A stretch of DNA of 64,000 nucleotides, from positions 9,687,614 to 9,751,613 of the forward strand of contig JAJEKV010000034.1 of NCBI GenBank assembly GCA_021234155.1. The letters are read 5' to 3'. Origin of the DNA: Isoetes taiwanensis (taxonomy: Eukaryota; Streptophyta; Lycopodiopsida; Isoetales; Isoetaceae). Each line of letters starts with the position of its first letter. Positions within the stretch are counted from its first letter, which is position 1. A program made the translations under genes and the position numbers. Shown here one piece after another: positions 1 through 11,109 of this stretch. A model generated the notes under the pieces. That model did no database searches, was not told where the DNA came from, and saw only the letters and a list, made by a program, of their open reading frames with translations.

Positions 1-2018
1 TGTTGCATGGATATGGATATGGATATGGATATGGAGAAAGAACAAAATTTATTGGACTGGAACTGGAGCTGAAACTTTTTCCTTTTGACCAAGTGCCACT
101 ATTTGGTCAAACAGGTTGTATTGTTCATTTTTGATAATATGAAATCTCATTTTCAAGCTAAAAGCAATGTATGCATATAAATCTCACTTGCTGTTCTAGT
201 ATGTACATTTGCCAGTCTGCTGCTTGGATTCATTTCTGTTATTTTGCCTAGTAAAGTCACTGCTTAACTCATACTTTTATTTTTATGGTGTAAGCACCAT
301 CGCAAGATTAACTATTGTTCCTCGTATTACCAATTAGTGGTTTAAATTTTACACTACATAACTTTGAGGTGGTCTAGATAAATGGCGATTTGCTGCTGGT
401 GTATAAAAAGTGGAGTTATCCTTTTGATGAGTCCTTCTTATTGTAAAGTGACATTTGGGACATGTGGCCTATTTAGTGTGTAACGTTGACCATATATTTT
501 TCCATCTATGTCCAAGTAAAATTGGGATCTCAAATCAGCAGAACTAGAAATGCCAATCAAATAAAAAATGTCTAATTTCTTGCAGAAATTTTTGGATGTA
601 TCCAAAGATCAAACAACGTTAGTTGTTGACAATTACTTGCACCTTTAGTCTGGTTGATATCAAATTGTGTGGTTTGGTTGTATGCATTGGGAAATATGAG
701 GCATCATTTTAAGCCACTTAAATTAGTCTGCCTTTTGTGGTATTATGGCTCCGGGTGGAAAGAAACAAGATTATATGGTTTCTTGTTGTAGAGATAAACT
801 TTGTCTTCAAGTCCTTTATTTAGACATGGTTCTTAATGGAACATGGATTTGCATTGGCTATATTTGTTCTATGACAAAAGGGATTTGACTATTGGATCAT
901 AAGTACCAGAGACTTAGATTTATCTTCGTCTGGATTGATAATACTGTTAAGGGATTGACCAAGACAGATGGCTGGTCTAGCGATTGCTAGTTCAGGCTGG
1001 GTTTTTTTTTTTTTTTTTTTTTAAGTTTTCAATTTTTGTAAAGGAATCTTTCAAACGCACTTCTTAAATAAGTGCGTTTCATTTTAAACCTTGTTAAAGG
1101 AGGAAAACATAATTGATGATTATGTTTTGGCCCTTTTCATCATAATGCAAATGAATATATGTGTTTAGACGAATGATAATAGTATTCTCATTATGATTCA
1201 AGTACTTGTTATCACTGTTCAAGTAGTTAAAATCCTATTTAAAAAGGATGGAATTACATGTATTGCTACTTTTTCAAATGACTCAAGGTAATGAGCATGA
1301 CACCCTTTATCCGAACGCAATAAAGTTACCCTGGTTATGCTGATATGGCGCAATCCTAACGGTGGGTGATTCCATCCCGTAGAATAACCCACGGTGATGA
1401 TCGTGCCACGACCCATAACCAGAGTAACTTTATTGTGTTCCCCCTTTATCTAACTATAGCTAATAGGTGAACAAATTTATATATAAATTGATATTTAGAG
1501 AAAACGATCGGATGAACACTTCCATTTGTACCTATAAGCCAACGAAACAAACACTTGCATTGCCATATACATGACTGTCTAATGTAGCACATCGTCATTC
1601 CAATGTAACTATACAAATGTCCTGTAACATTCGTATAGTTCAACATCCGAGATCAAATCCATAAATTTTTGCACAATGTTCTCTATCTTTGAATATTAAA
1701 GGCTTGCTCTATATTACATTTGCTCCCTAAAAGCCACATTGTATTATTCTAGCCAACAACGATACAACCACCTTCTCAAAGCCCTGCAATGCCGGGCACC
1801 ATAACTAGTATCTCCTTGGTTAGAGACAACGTTGCTTATACCAATCTTTGATCTCTTTTCAGTATCTTCCTGCTTACATGGTACATCATCAATCAATAAA
1901 TTTATTTTTTCAAAAATACCTAGCTATTCATGGACATGCTTGCATCTAGAAATCTCTTTCTTGTATACAAATCTTCTGGTGTAAACTCCACCTAGAAAGA
2001 GAAAGAGAATGAGAATGA
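1..2018. other. gene-free stretch with simple repeats
   Basis: I see no convincing gene here. The stretch opens with four ATATGG units (about 8-35) and carries a run of about 20 T at 1002-1022. Open frames at 1219-1416 and 1446-1646 are short, lack family motifs and are probably chance. Confidence 0.6.
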
Positions 2019-2077
2019 TTTTTTTATCGTCCACTTAGGCCAATCGGCCTATGGGACCCATAAGGAGCGCAGCAAAC

Positions 2078-2146
2078 TTATTACTGTCCGGGTTAAAAAA
2101 CCCCCGCCCCGAAGGGTTTTCGAGGGAAAAACCATGGCAGTAATAA
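2078..2146 (-). repeat. 3' stem-loop of the LINE
   Basis: Arms TTATTACTG (2078-2086) and CAGTAATAA (2138-2146) pair perfectly, around a loop rich in runs of C and G. The same feature recurs with sequence changes at 29945-30015 and 30620-30690. LINE reverse transcriptases often recognise a 3' hairpin, so a role in priming is plausible but inferred. Confidence 0.6.
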
Positions 2147-2192
2147 GAATGTTGTCAAACTGTACAAGTATACATCAATGTATATATGCATG

Positions 2193-3821
2193 TCAAGTGT
2201 GTGCCCGAGGACATAGCTGATCTCGCATGTCCATAACCTCCTGAAGATATGATCCCAGCACCCGTACGGATGCTGTGCTCAATGTCACATGTAACGGCTG
2301 GCCAGGCCTGACCAACTCAGCATATCGTGTCCGAATTTGATCATATGCTAGGCAACTTTGAAGGGTATGAGATTCATCCTCAATGACTCCCATTTGGCAG
2401 CATTGACAGAGCCTGTCCTGGCATGGCTCACCAATCCATCTGCCCGTCTCAATTCAAAGATGATGTGCCCCTGTGCGAATGGAGGCAATGAGTCTGCGCC
2501 TTTTCATGGGCAAGTGGGTATGCAGGTAGCATTGCGGGCCTCGTTCCAATGTGGGATTTATGTGGCGCTGGTAGTGTGTTGTCTTGACCTGTTCAAGGGC
2601 ATTGGCATCCCAAAGCTTGCTGAGGAAGCAAACGTCAAGATATTGCCTCAAGCTATGGCGATCTGCCTCTGTTTGCACATGTATGCACCTGTGCTCCTGC
2701 ACATTCCATCTAGCCAACCATTGAGCTCTTTTTTTCCTCCAGCAGGCCTTGAGGTGTTGCGGCTCTATTGCTATGATATAAGCTAGTTTAGGGAGACGAG
2801 CATCGTCCATATTGACCACCTTCTGAAAATAGACAATGTGGCGATCAAGGGCCGCTCTCTGAAGAGGCAAGAATCCTGTCTCCTGCAGTAGAATTTGATA
2901 TGGGACTGTGGACTTCACCCCTAGTGCTCGTACTAAGAAGGCTTTCTGGACCTGCTCCAAGTCATTCCAAGTAGCAAGTGATACTACTGGGCCCCATACT
3001 TCCACTCTGTATAAAAGGACAGGCTCCACTAAGACCTTGAACAGGTGTGACTGATGGGCCCAATCATACGACTCCGCTCTATGACTATTGTTTTGCATTG
3101 CATATAGTGCCTTCCAACCTGCCGTCACTCGTAGCCGTATGGATGTCCAGTGCATAGTAGAAGGAAACTCCACTCCCAAATATTTGTATGTGGATGCAAC
3201 TTCCACATTTTGGCCTCGGTAACTGAAGGAGGGGACCCTCGGCTGACGTGAAGATGATATGAAAACCACCTTAGTCTTGGCCAGGTTGACGCGCATATCA
3301 ATCACTTGGTAGAATGTGTCCAAGGCATCGAGATGTCGTTGCATGCCTGCTGGTGTATAAGCTAGGAGGTCCACATCATCAGCATATATTAACTGTCTGA
3401 TGATCTGATAGAGAAGGTGAGCTCCATCGTCCCCATTATCAGCAAGCCAGCTCTCCAATTGATCAATGTAAAGCCCAAACAATGTTGGGGAGAGAGGGCA
3501 TCCCTGACGAACCCCGATACTACTATCAAATGGTTGGCTTGTCTGCTGCAACCGACCCAAGCATCTTTCGTATAGCCTGTACACTGCATTCTGCAAATCT
3601 ACAGGAACCCCCAGCTGTTGCAGTCTTGCCCATAGTTTTTCCCAAGGCACAGTGTCAAACGCCTTCGCAAAATCCACAAAGCAACAATATAGATCCTGAC
3701 GGCGGTTCCTGCTGTCTTCAATCGAGTTAATAACGGAAGATGTGGTCAATGGTTGAGTGTCGGGTCCTGAATCCCGCCACGGGTGAGGGCCCGCACCTCG
3801 CTGCCTCGCCCGGCCCGTCAA
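2193..3821 (-). pseudogene. LINE reverse transcriptase core and C-terminal zinc motif
   Basis: RNA-dependent DNA polymerase part of the LINE. Visible RT blocks are FVDFAKAFDTVPW (first catalytic Asp), VRQGCPLSPTLFGLYID and the active-site LIYADDVDLLA. The reading frame from 3821 to 2193 is one frame broken only by a TGA at 2454-2456, between HHL and IETGRW. A CGA codon changed to TGA would explain it. Just after comes DRLCQCCQMG followed by ESHTLQSC, a Cys-Cys-His-Cys arrangement typical of LINE C-termini. The first 30 or so codons of this frame (3821-3730) are probably not the native N-terminal continuation: the conserved AGFRTRHSTIDHIF block is read in another frame at 3727-3780. Confidence 0.88.
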
Positions 3822-4678
3822 ACATCGCCGAGAATCCCAGCAAGCAATTTTGCAAACACCGAACTGACCATGATTGTTCGATAATTAGCTGGGCAGTGTG
3901 GGTCACCTGCCTTATATATGGGAACAACTCTGCTATTGGTCCATTGCAGCGGGAAACCTTCTTGTAATGCCTTGTTGAACAAGGCGGTCAGCACTGGTAT
4001 TATGGACGGCCCTGCCCACTTAAGCAATTCTGCCTGCATACCATCCAAGTCTGGGGCTTTCCCATTGGCAAGACGCTGCAAGCCTTGTTCCACGTCCGAA
4101 TCTGTGATTTCCAGCACTGGGCCTTCTTGCAAGGGTAATGCTGCATGTGCACCCTGAGGGTCGTATAGCTCTTGCAAGTATTGTCTCCACTGCTCGGGAG
4201 TGATATTCCCTGTGGGCTGTACTGGCTTTCTAAAAACCCTTCGCCAGAAGGTCCTGGGATGACGTTCCAGGAGGTAAAACATTTCCCTTTGATGCACTGC
4301 AATGTACCTGGCTTTCTTAGCTTTAAGGAAGATGCGGTATTGTCTGACTGCATGTGGGCGTAAAGCAGGGTCTGTGACTTGGCGGAGCCAGTGTTTGTGT
4401 TCCTTGCACTCTGCATCAAACCATTGATTACGTGGGAAGGTTGTGTTCCTGGAGGTCCGTTGCGGGCGGCTTATCCCAAAGCACCTCTCTGCCGCAGTCC
4501 TAAGCACATCAGTTAACCGGCCTGTCTGTTGCTCTAATGTAGGATATTGCAAAATTTCTGCCAGGTCATCTATAAGCATCTGAGCATAAGCCCCTGCATG
4601 TTCATAATCCAATCGCAGCTGAGGCATGTGAGGAGTTGTTGCACCGGGGGTTCGCACAACCTGCCAAGCCAACTTCAA
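3818..4678 (-). pseudogene. LINE ORF segment between endonuclease and RT palm
   Basis: Middle part of the same LINE polyprotein, in a different frame from its neighbours. It begins with the last endonuclease residues (KLAWQVV). It runs through a basic linker region and ends in typical RT fingers motifs: GKAPDLDGMQAELLKW, then WTNSRVVPIYKAGDPHCPANYRTI, here split into WTNSRVVPIYKAGD and PANYRTIMVSSVFAKLL. The frame ends at 3818, and the continuation lies in the frames at 3727-3927 and then 2454-3821. At least two indels separate them. Confidence 0.85.
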
Positions 4679-4989
4679 GTAAAGTGGTAAGTGGTCAGAG
4701 TCGATCTCTTCATCATATTAGCTGTTCCCACCTGAAAGTGCTTCACGACATGTATATCCTGCTCAGGCACCAGCACATAGTCCACCACACTAGATCCGCC
4801 CCCCTGGTTTTCCTGCCTACAAGTGCTCTTGCGGCTGGAAGGCCATTGTGCTAGTCCATTGCAGATTACCAGGTCAAAGATACTGCAGAGCAAAAGCAAC
4901 TGTCGACCATAGCGCGTGACCTGATTGTCATCTGATGTCCGTGGCCAAGCTCCTTCTGCAGGATGCAACTGCAATGTATCATCAGTCAA
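4675..4989 (-). pseudogene. LINE endonuclease C-terminal half
   Basis: C-terminal part of an apurinic/apyrimidinic-type LINE endonuclease, which would nick target DNA. It contains the SSVVDYVLVPEQDI block that precedes the catalytic SDH motif. The SDH itself (DSDHLPLYLKLAW) is read in the next frame at about 4665-4705, so an indel near 4700 separates them. Upstream of 4989 the domain stops, which marks the 5' truncation of the insert. Confidence 0.8.
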
Positions 4990-5090
4990 GGGATCAGAGG
5001 AAATAGCTTAGACAATTTCAAACTTTAGCACAAATATAACTATAAACTGGCCTACATAAGCACATCCTATCTTTCTAAAGGCTGTCTTAC

Positions 5091-5197
5091 CAAGCAAGTT
5101 CATCAATATGGGCAGTGTGAGACTAATTGTCTCCTCAATTGATGGCGTGCTTTGTAGGCTGTTGTACTTCTTAAAAAATGACAGATTTAGATAAAGT
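5091..5197 (-). pseudogene. candidate host exon, unidentified
   Basis: A minus-strand exon-like block of 107 nt with an acceptor (GATGCAG) and a donor (GTAAGA). It is open throughout and reads ..FFKKYNSLQSTPSIEETI.. followed by SLTLPILMNLLG. It starts in the phase that the candidate exon at 5478-5526 leaves, and the LINE lies just beyond its donor. I do not recognise the protein. It could be a live gene interrupted by the LINE, or a fragment. Confidence 0.35.
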
Positions 5198-5477
5198 CTG
5201 CATCAAACAAAAATGGTTGTTCAGTTGCAGTAATCTCTAGAGGTAGTCTGCCTAACAGAAGCTACCTTATGCTGAGGACAATGGTATCCATTAGTGACAA
5301 ATTAGAGGGCACTCCTCTGCAATTCCCTTCTATTTTCACTCTATCGGAATGAACCAGTGGTATAAGACACCGTGCTCAATCTCCTAGTAGGCGACCAATC
5401 TAGGTAAATTAAATCACACAAGTCACTGAAAATGGCACATACAAGGAATACACAAGCAATATTTCGTTACACAAAAC

Positions 5478-5526
5478 CTCTCCAGCACTAGCAGTTGCAA
5501 ACCCAACAATCTTCCAGCTATTTTGC
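5478..5526 (-). pseudogene. candidate small host exon, unidentified
   Basis: A 49-nt minus-strand block bounded by TTTGACAG and GTTTTG. It reads KIAGRLLGLQLLVLE and ends in phase 2, which the exon at 5091-5197 completes with an A to give Arg. The phase match is the main reason to report it; the family is unknown. Confidence 0.3.
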
Positions 5527-5529
5527 CTG

Positions 5530-6640
5530 TCAAAAAATGTGTTTCGGGGAGTTAAATATGACACGATCACCATTCTTTGATTTAGATCCTCCACAAGTTG
5601 AGTAACCAACAACATTAGTTTCATCCAGCAACCATCAGCCACTATCAACTTTTGTTGTTTAATTAGCAAAGCTAGTCCTCTCAGCCAACATTAGCTCTCC
5701 AATCAACCTATTATGCTTTTGAAATTGCAGGAAGATCATACAAGAAATGAACTGAGCTCAAACGTGCAACATGCAGAGTTTCATATATGAACTGAGCTAC
5801 ATGATTAGCAGGCTTGCCTTTTCTTTAGCATTTGTTTTCCTATGTTTTATAGCGTACAAAGTTTCATACGTAATCTAAGAAAGTTTTTTACCTCTCCATC
5901 AACTAAAGCCCGAACCTTTAAGCCTCATCCTTGTGATACAACACACTAAAAAACTAAGAGACAAACAATTTAAGACTCAAACAATACTCCATCTTCCACC
6001 CAACCGGGCTCAGAAGTCTTCGCAAGAAATCGTTATCTTGCTTAGCTCAACTCGGTACTAGACTTTACCAATCAAAACTTCTACAAGAACTAGAGCTAGA
6101 AACTGGCATGTACACCCAAGATCCGGAATTGAGCAGAGTAGAGAAAGTTCCCTTCAGCATTCACCATTCCTTTTATAGGGAACAGAGTCAGACCTTTTAC
6201 CCGGCTCCCTTTTCCCTGATATCTAATTAAAGGTTATAGATAATTATGGAAAAAGGATAGTTCGGCTATAAATATCTTAGATCCGATCATCTGCAGATGC
6301 GGATCGGCCTTTTTCGAGCTAGTCAGAGCTTGGGCGGTTCAGTTACAGCCAGTTTTGGAACCAACCCTCGCGGCCTGTTATCAGCCACGGCCGTTAATAT
6401 CTTGGCTCACATTCTTTTAAAATCTTATAAAGTGTTGACTAACTTTAACATTTATAATTCATAACTTAAAATCTAGCCTACCCCTTGACAACTTATCTAC
6501 TATCTTTAAAATATATTTTCTTTCTTCTGAGTTGAGCCTGAGCCACTCCCCCTAGCCGACATAAAGCCGTAACACCTTGGCTGCATTTGTCACTGCCTTT
6601 CACTCCTATTTCGATACACATTTGAGATTAAACATGTGAA
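5530..6640. other. no gene recognised
   Basis: Intergenic-looking sequence. The open frame at 5409-5669 on the minus strand overlaps the candidate exon and has no family motif of its own. No RNA gene or element boundary is evident. Confidence 0.4.
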
Positions 6641-6646
6641 GGTATT

Positions 6647-6943
6647 ATGAAAGAACTGCCTTACACTATTATACATTTTAGCAAAGAATTGATCTATCTT
6701 TTACATGAAGAGGTTTTTTTTGGAAATCTTGAAAGAGGTTATCTGTGTGGACCATGGGATCCTAGTAGCAGCTTGAGCACCAGAGCCATCACACAAATAC
6801 TCTATATAGAGCAAAGCATTGAGGGGGAAGTCTACATTCCAAAGCAACCATCCTATAGGATTATTAATGGAGAACTCGTGGCATTAAAAGATGCAGCAAC
6901 CTGCTTAGAAATGTGCACGAGATACTCATTAAACAAACCCTAA
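6647..6943 (+). CDS. hypothetical 98-aa ORF
   Basis: An ATG-to-stop frame of 98 codons with reasonable composition, including IEGEVYIPKQPSYRIINGE followed by LVALKDAATCLEMC. I recognise no domain and see no signal peptide or membrane segment. There is no neighbouring gene for context. It may be a piece of a spliced gene or chance. Confidence 0.2.
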   Translation: MKELPYTIIHFSKELIYLLHEEVFFGNLERGYLCGPWDPSSSLSTRAITQILYIEQSIEGEVYIPKQPSYRIINGELVALKDAATCLEMCTRYSLNKP

Positions 6944-6949
6944 GTCGCA

Positions 6950-7690
6950 AACAAAATGAAAGGGATAGATTCTATATTACGAATGAACTGAAGAAAAAAT
7001 CTTGCAAACCTTACTTTAATCTTCAAGACATGATACTAGAATAAAGCCCATAGTCAAAGACCCAAGAGAAATCAAAGGCATTAAGTTATGCAGTTCATAC
7101 TTATCTGGAGTACATTCTTATTTTGAATCATCTTCTCAAGTCGCTATAAAAGGTTGCAAAATACTTTAGATAACTTACAATTTCAAGCCAAATCAGGAGA
7201 TGAAACCTGCAATGCAGACATCTGATTCATATATTCGATATGCAGATCATCATCATGTTTGATAATTCTGGAAGAATATATTGATTGGTGACTACTTCAG
7301 TTGTGCTATTATCAAAAAATTTCCATGCAGCGAAAATCCATAAAATGGGTAGGTGTATGGAGAACGTCCCAAATTGATGGGCCCTTATCGTCCTCTCTTG
7401 CAGCTCCTTCAAACCAATACAAAAAGTAAACGCACAGGAACCTGTAACAGATAGGGCCAAACAAATGATGTAGCAAGAAACCAATTCAAATTTGGAAGGA
7501 GAAGGCCTGATTGTGTGAAGCCAAACCCATCCCAAAGCATCCAGAATGGAAAGAGAAAGAAGGAAAAACTGATGGAAACAAGAAGACCCCATAAAGATAG
7601 CAGATGGAGATGGAAGAAAGGTCCATCTTTCTGTCTAATCTTGGTTGTTGACGATTACTCAGTCGATCGATGCGTTAACTACCGGGCACC
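6950..7690. other. no gene recognised
   Basis: A hydrophobic minus-strand frame (7227-7592, 121 codons) is open, but it shows no recognisable family and no splice or promoter context. I see no other feature. Confidence 0.35.
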
Positions 7691-7694
7691 TAAT

Positions 7695-7915
7695 TTCCAA
7701 GATATTTTCTAATATTCATGGCCCTTAGATTAAGAAATCAGGAATCAAATGGTGCTTATCAACTTTAGCTGACGTGTCATGTCATGTAGACAGTCTAGAA
7801 TTCCAGGAGATATTTTCTTATATTCATGGCCCTTAGATTAAGAAATTAGGAATCAAATGGTGCTTATCAACTTTAGCTGACGTGTCATGTCATGTAGACA
7901 GTCTAGAATTCCAGG
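7695..7915. repeat. two-copy tandem repeat of about 106 bp
   Basis: Two near-identical units, each running from a GATATTTTCT-like start through CATGGCCCTTAGATTAAGAA to GTAGACAGTCTAGAATTCCA. Part of the unit and the flank GGTGTTAGGCAAGCCTGCTA (about 7954-7973) recur in diverged form at 17790-17945, so the unit belongs to a dispersed repeat family. Confidence 0.8.
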
Positions 7916-7923
7916 ATTTGTTG

Positions 7924-7955
7924 TTGGGGGGGGGAGGAGGGGGAGGGGGGAGGGG
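7924..7955 (+). repeat. G-rich tract, possible G-quadruplex
   Basis: Five or more runs of three to nine G separated by single A or AA. It directly follows the two-copy tandem repeat. The sequence fits a quadruplex pattern, but no function is shown. Confidence 0.5.
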
Positions 7956-7974
7956 TGTTAGGCAAGCCTGCTAA

Positions 7975-8970
7975 AAAAACAAGATCTTATAATACAAAAA
8001 TTCGGTCCAGTCAACTCCATCCCAGAATTCTATCCTACCTACCTTGGGAAGCCAAATGCGCATCACAGTGTGCACTAGCCAGCTACTTCTGTAATATTCT
8101 CCATGCTAGAACTTCCGATTGTGGTACATTATCTTATATACTCCTTCTGGCGGTGGCAAACTTCGTAAAAAAGAAATAATATCTTTGTTATAAGTGATAC
8201 ACAGCCATCAGGCATTAACATTCTCTACTTAATCATTTCGTACCCCTTGTTAATATATGGCGTAATACCTTTATATACTATTTTCCGCCTTTAAATTCCT
8301 GGCTGATGCGTATTTTTTTGTGCTTATCTGTCTCACGTCTCAGCATTCCGTGCCATTAGTTTTACTCATGCATATTTATTGTTCATCTTGTAATTTCGAT
8401 GCTGTCATGCCTTAGCCTTTAGCAGTTATCATATACTTGGCGTATGGAACTATTTAGATTCTTATTAACTCATTATTGTAGTCCATATCTCACCATAATA
8501 TCCAAATTTCTTATTTATTGATTAATTAATCAATCAATCTTGTTAATTTGAGATTTTCCGGCTTGGTGAGAAAGGTTTTTGGGTTTTTTTTAGCATGATT
8601 TCCTAAGATTGTTGGCATTTTGGTCGTCGGAAAATATTCCGGTGCTTCCAAAAATCGCTAGCAAATTTTTTACATTTCAAAGCTGAGGGTTTTGGGGGTT
8701 TTTATTGCTTTTTTGCCCCTTTCCATCCGGGCATGCATTGCCACGAATTTTTTTCCCTTTCTGTGTGCTCCATCTATTCACCGGCAGGTATACTCCATTT
8801 CGAAATGGATAGATCCTCTTTTAGCTCCAAACCAGGTGCGATTTCACATATTTTTGCTGATGGGTATGTGAAATGGTGTTTTTTGTTGCAACAGATGCTG
8901 TGGTATTGTGGGTCTGTTGATCTGTGGATTGGTAAATCCATTTTGTAATTCGCTTCTGTTCATCTACTGA
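7975..8970. other. no gene recognised
   Basis: AT-rich sequence with only short open frames (7955-8179, 8733-8948) that lack motifs. Confidence 0.4.
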
Positions 8971-8971
8971 T

Positions 8972-9316
8972 TCAGAGTAGGCTGAAAAGTGTTGGGACCT
9001 GGCCGTAGCCTGTCGGGTGAATAGCCAGAGGGGCTACTGCTACTGGGTTGCATCTCCCCAGCACCGATGAGGCAGGAGGAGAGTTGCCTCTCCTCCAGAG
9101 GCATCCATGCTCATCAGAGGCGGCTAGAGGGCCACTGCCCTTATTCGACTTGAACTCACTGGAAGGTGACGCATTACCCCACGAGTGTCGAGCTCATGCC
9201 TTGCCCACACGTGGTGACAAGCCATTAAGCCTAGCCCACAGAGACCCCCGATAGGCCTTACTACCAGAGGGGTCAGTCCGTGATGAGACAAGTTCCTCCT
9301 TATCAACCGAGCACCC
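8972..9316 (-). mobile_element. internal fragment of the 12.5-17.65 kb element's LTR
   Basis: About 345 bp that match 16500-16845 closely, from CAGAGTAGGCTGAAAAGTGT to GACAAGTTCCTCCTTATCAA, with scattered substitutions. It equals an internal slice of the long terminal repeat and lacks both LTR ends. Orientation is the same as the full LTR. It could be the remnant of a second copy or of the missing 3' LTR. The ORFs read through it are not genes. Confidence 0.85.
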
Positions 9317-9319
9317 GAT

Positions 9320-11030
9320 ACTTATGATAGACATATACAAGAATTTAGCGCCGGCGAAGCCGGCGGCCTGTGCACCCCTGGGAGTTGAAAATAAGTATGC
9401 AATGTGTAGCGGGAGCATCTGCCTTCATGTATCAAGATATATACGCGGTAAAAAGTGACTTGGTATCTCTTGCTTGCTTTTTTTCTTTGTTCCATTGGCC
9501 AATTAGTTGGTTGGCCCCAGGCAAATTCCTGTTCTATATGATCCTATTGCTATAAAATGAAGTTGTCATCACTGCTATTATTTTTTCTCTGAATAGATAT
9601 TATAAAGTGCCATGTGTTGGAGTAATATAAATAAATATATTTGTAAGCGAGGCAAGTTAATTGTGTCAAGGATTTGTGCTATAGAGCACCTTGTTACTTC
9701 TAATTATACGCATGATTCAAGATATGAACCACGAAACTCAAACTCTATGTTTAACTTGCTTGGATGTGAAAAAATTGATTCCTCTAATTACCTTTGTTAC
9801 AAATTTCTCTAAGTCATTGGGGACATAAGACATTTTATGCCATGGGAAAAAATATGTTGAGACAATAAAACAATGGTTTATTTAAACTATTCTTTAAACT
9901 ATTTAAACAATGGCCTTATAGTGGCATATAGTGCTGGCCAGGCTTTGGGGCTACCTAGATTGCAAACACAAACGAAAAATTGTCCCCATGAAAATCCTAT
10001 TGGGTCTTTAATATCAAGAATGAGATTTAGAGTTGAAAATCTTATTGGACCTTTAATAGCCGGAAAGGATATTATAGGGTCATTAATAGCCAGAATGAGA
10101 TTTAGAGGTGTGTGAGCTAGGGAGATGGCATTGAAAAAGCAAAATTCAATTGACTTAGTGTTCACATGAAATGGGTGAGCAAAGAAGGAATAAGGGATCC
10201 ACCTGCACATAATCAAACATAAATTTCCCATTTAGCTTCTTAGCAAAAACCTATGCCCACAGGAATTACCAAAGATAATTTTCCCATTTAGCTTCTTAGC
10301 CAGAATCTAATGCCCACAGTAATAGGCCCAGATATGATAATCCACTTGGGATTTTTTCCTCTTCCCCATTTTTTTCTACCAATTTTGTTTGTGCTTTATT
10401 TGTGCTTCAAAATGGTAAGTCCGCTCCAACCATTTAAACCAAGTTCGCTCTATAATGCTAGGCTGTCTATTCTAAACTTTGATTGAGCATGGGGCATGTG
10501 CTCCCAAGGAAATCTTTTGGACTAAATCTTCTGGACCAAAGATGCTTAGGTTGGCCACGTTAATGGCAAATAACACATTTTATGCCATATGGTTCAATAT
10601 GTTTAAGGCATTAATTAAGATATGTTTAAACCATTAAAAGGCAATGTGTTATGTCGCTCGAATCAATGGTTGAAGAACCATTGAGCTTAAATAGGTGAGC
10701 ACCCCAATAGTGTGGTAACCACCATCGTGGCAGTAGTCACAGATAGAAGAAAATAGGAAGATGAACACCGCCAGCTGCTGGGTCAGAATTGGCTTCTGCC
10801 AATTTGTCTTTTGAGTCTATCGGTGCTGGAGAGGCGCCATATGCATATGTTCCTACAAATCTTAGTTTCAAACGAAATTTAACAAAAAAAAAAAACATAC
10901 CCACGGTTTTTCTAGCTTAAGCCGCTCTCTTGTTATTAGCCGAGGTAGAGATGGGGAACGACAAATAAACAAAGTTGGCGATCTATTTTCCACACATGAA
11001 TCCATGACTGGGGCAATAAACAAAGATGTC
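9320..11030. other. no gene recognised; short repeats
   Basis: No gene is evident. Small internal duplications occur at about 9990-10110 (ATGAGATTTAGAG-type units) and 10215-10320 (a TTCCCATTTAGCTTCTTAGC unit present twice). A short GCCGGC-GAA-GCCGGC palindrome sits near 9350. Confidence 0.4.
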
Positions 11031-11034
11031 CACT

Positions 11035-11108
11035 GGGGTTATAATCCTGTCTTTGCATTTATGTTGCTCTGGTTTCTAGTTGGTGAATAAAGCTTGACGT
11101 CCTTCAAA
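11035..11108 (+). mobile_element. 3' end of a second LINE family
   Basis: Reads GGTTATAATCC .. TAGTTGGTGAATAAAGCTTG, then ACGTCCTTCAAAAAAA. The same end, with a longer A tail, closes the LINE fragment at 62000-62540. The terminal A run after a shared 3' sequence marks it as a non-LTR retrotransposon 3' end. Coding sequence is not recognisable upstream here. Confidence 0.65.
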
Positions 11109-11109
11109 A

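Larger units (their letters stand above)
2019..5009 (-). mobile_element. 5'-truncated LINE (non-LTR retrotransposon), decayed
   Basis: A minus-strand non-LTR retrotransposon. In element order it shows the C-terminal half of an APE-type endonuclease (4989-4675), a linker and the start of reverse transcriptase (4678-3818), the RT core (3821-2454), a C-terminal zinc-binding motif (about 2420-2193), a 3' untranslated stem-loop (2078-2146) and a short A tail, read as T7 at 2019-2025. The endonuclease N-terminus is missing, as expected from 5' truncation during target-primed insertion. The reading frame changes near 4700 and at least twice in 3720-3830, and one TGA interrupts it at 2454-2456, so the copy is dead. 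Further copies of its 3' part lie at 23395-23680, 29945-30040 and 30615-30995. Confidence 0.9.

Noticed and set aside
7227-7592. 121-codon hydrophobic minus-strand frame as a membrane protein
   Set aside because: No family motif, no upstream promoter or splice context, and AT-rich sequence easily gives Phe/Leu/Ile-rich frames.
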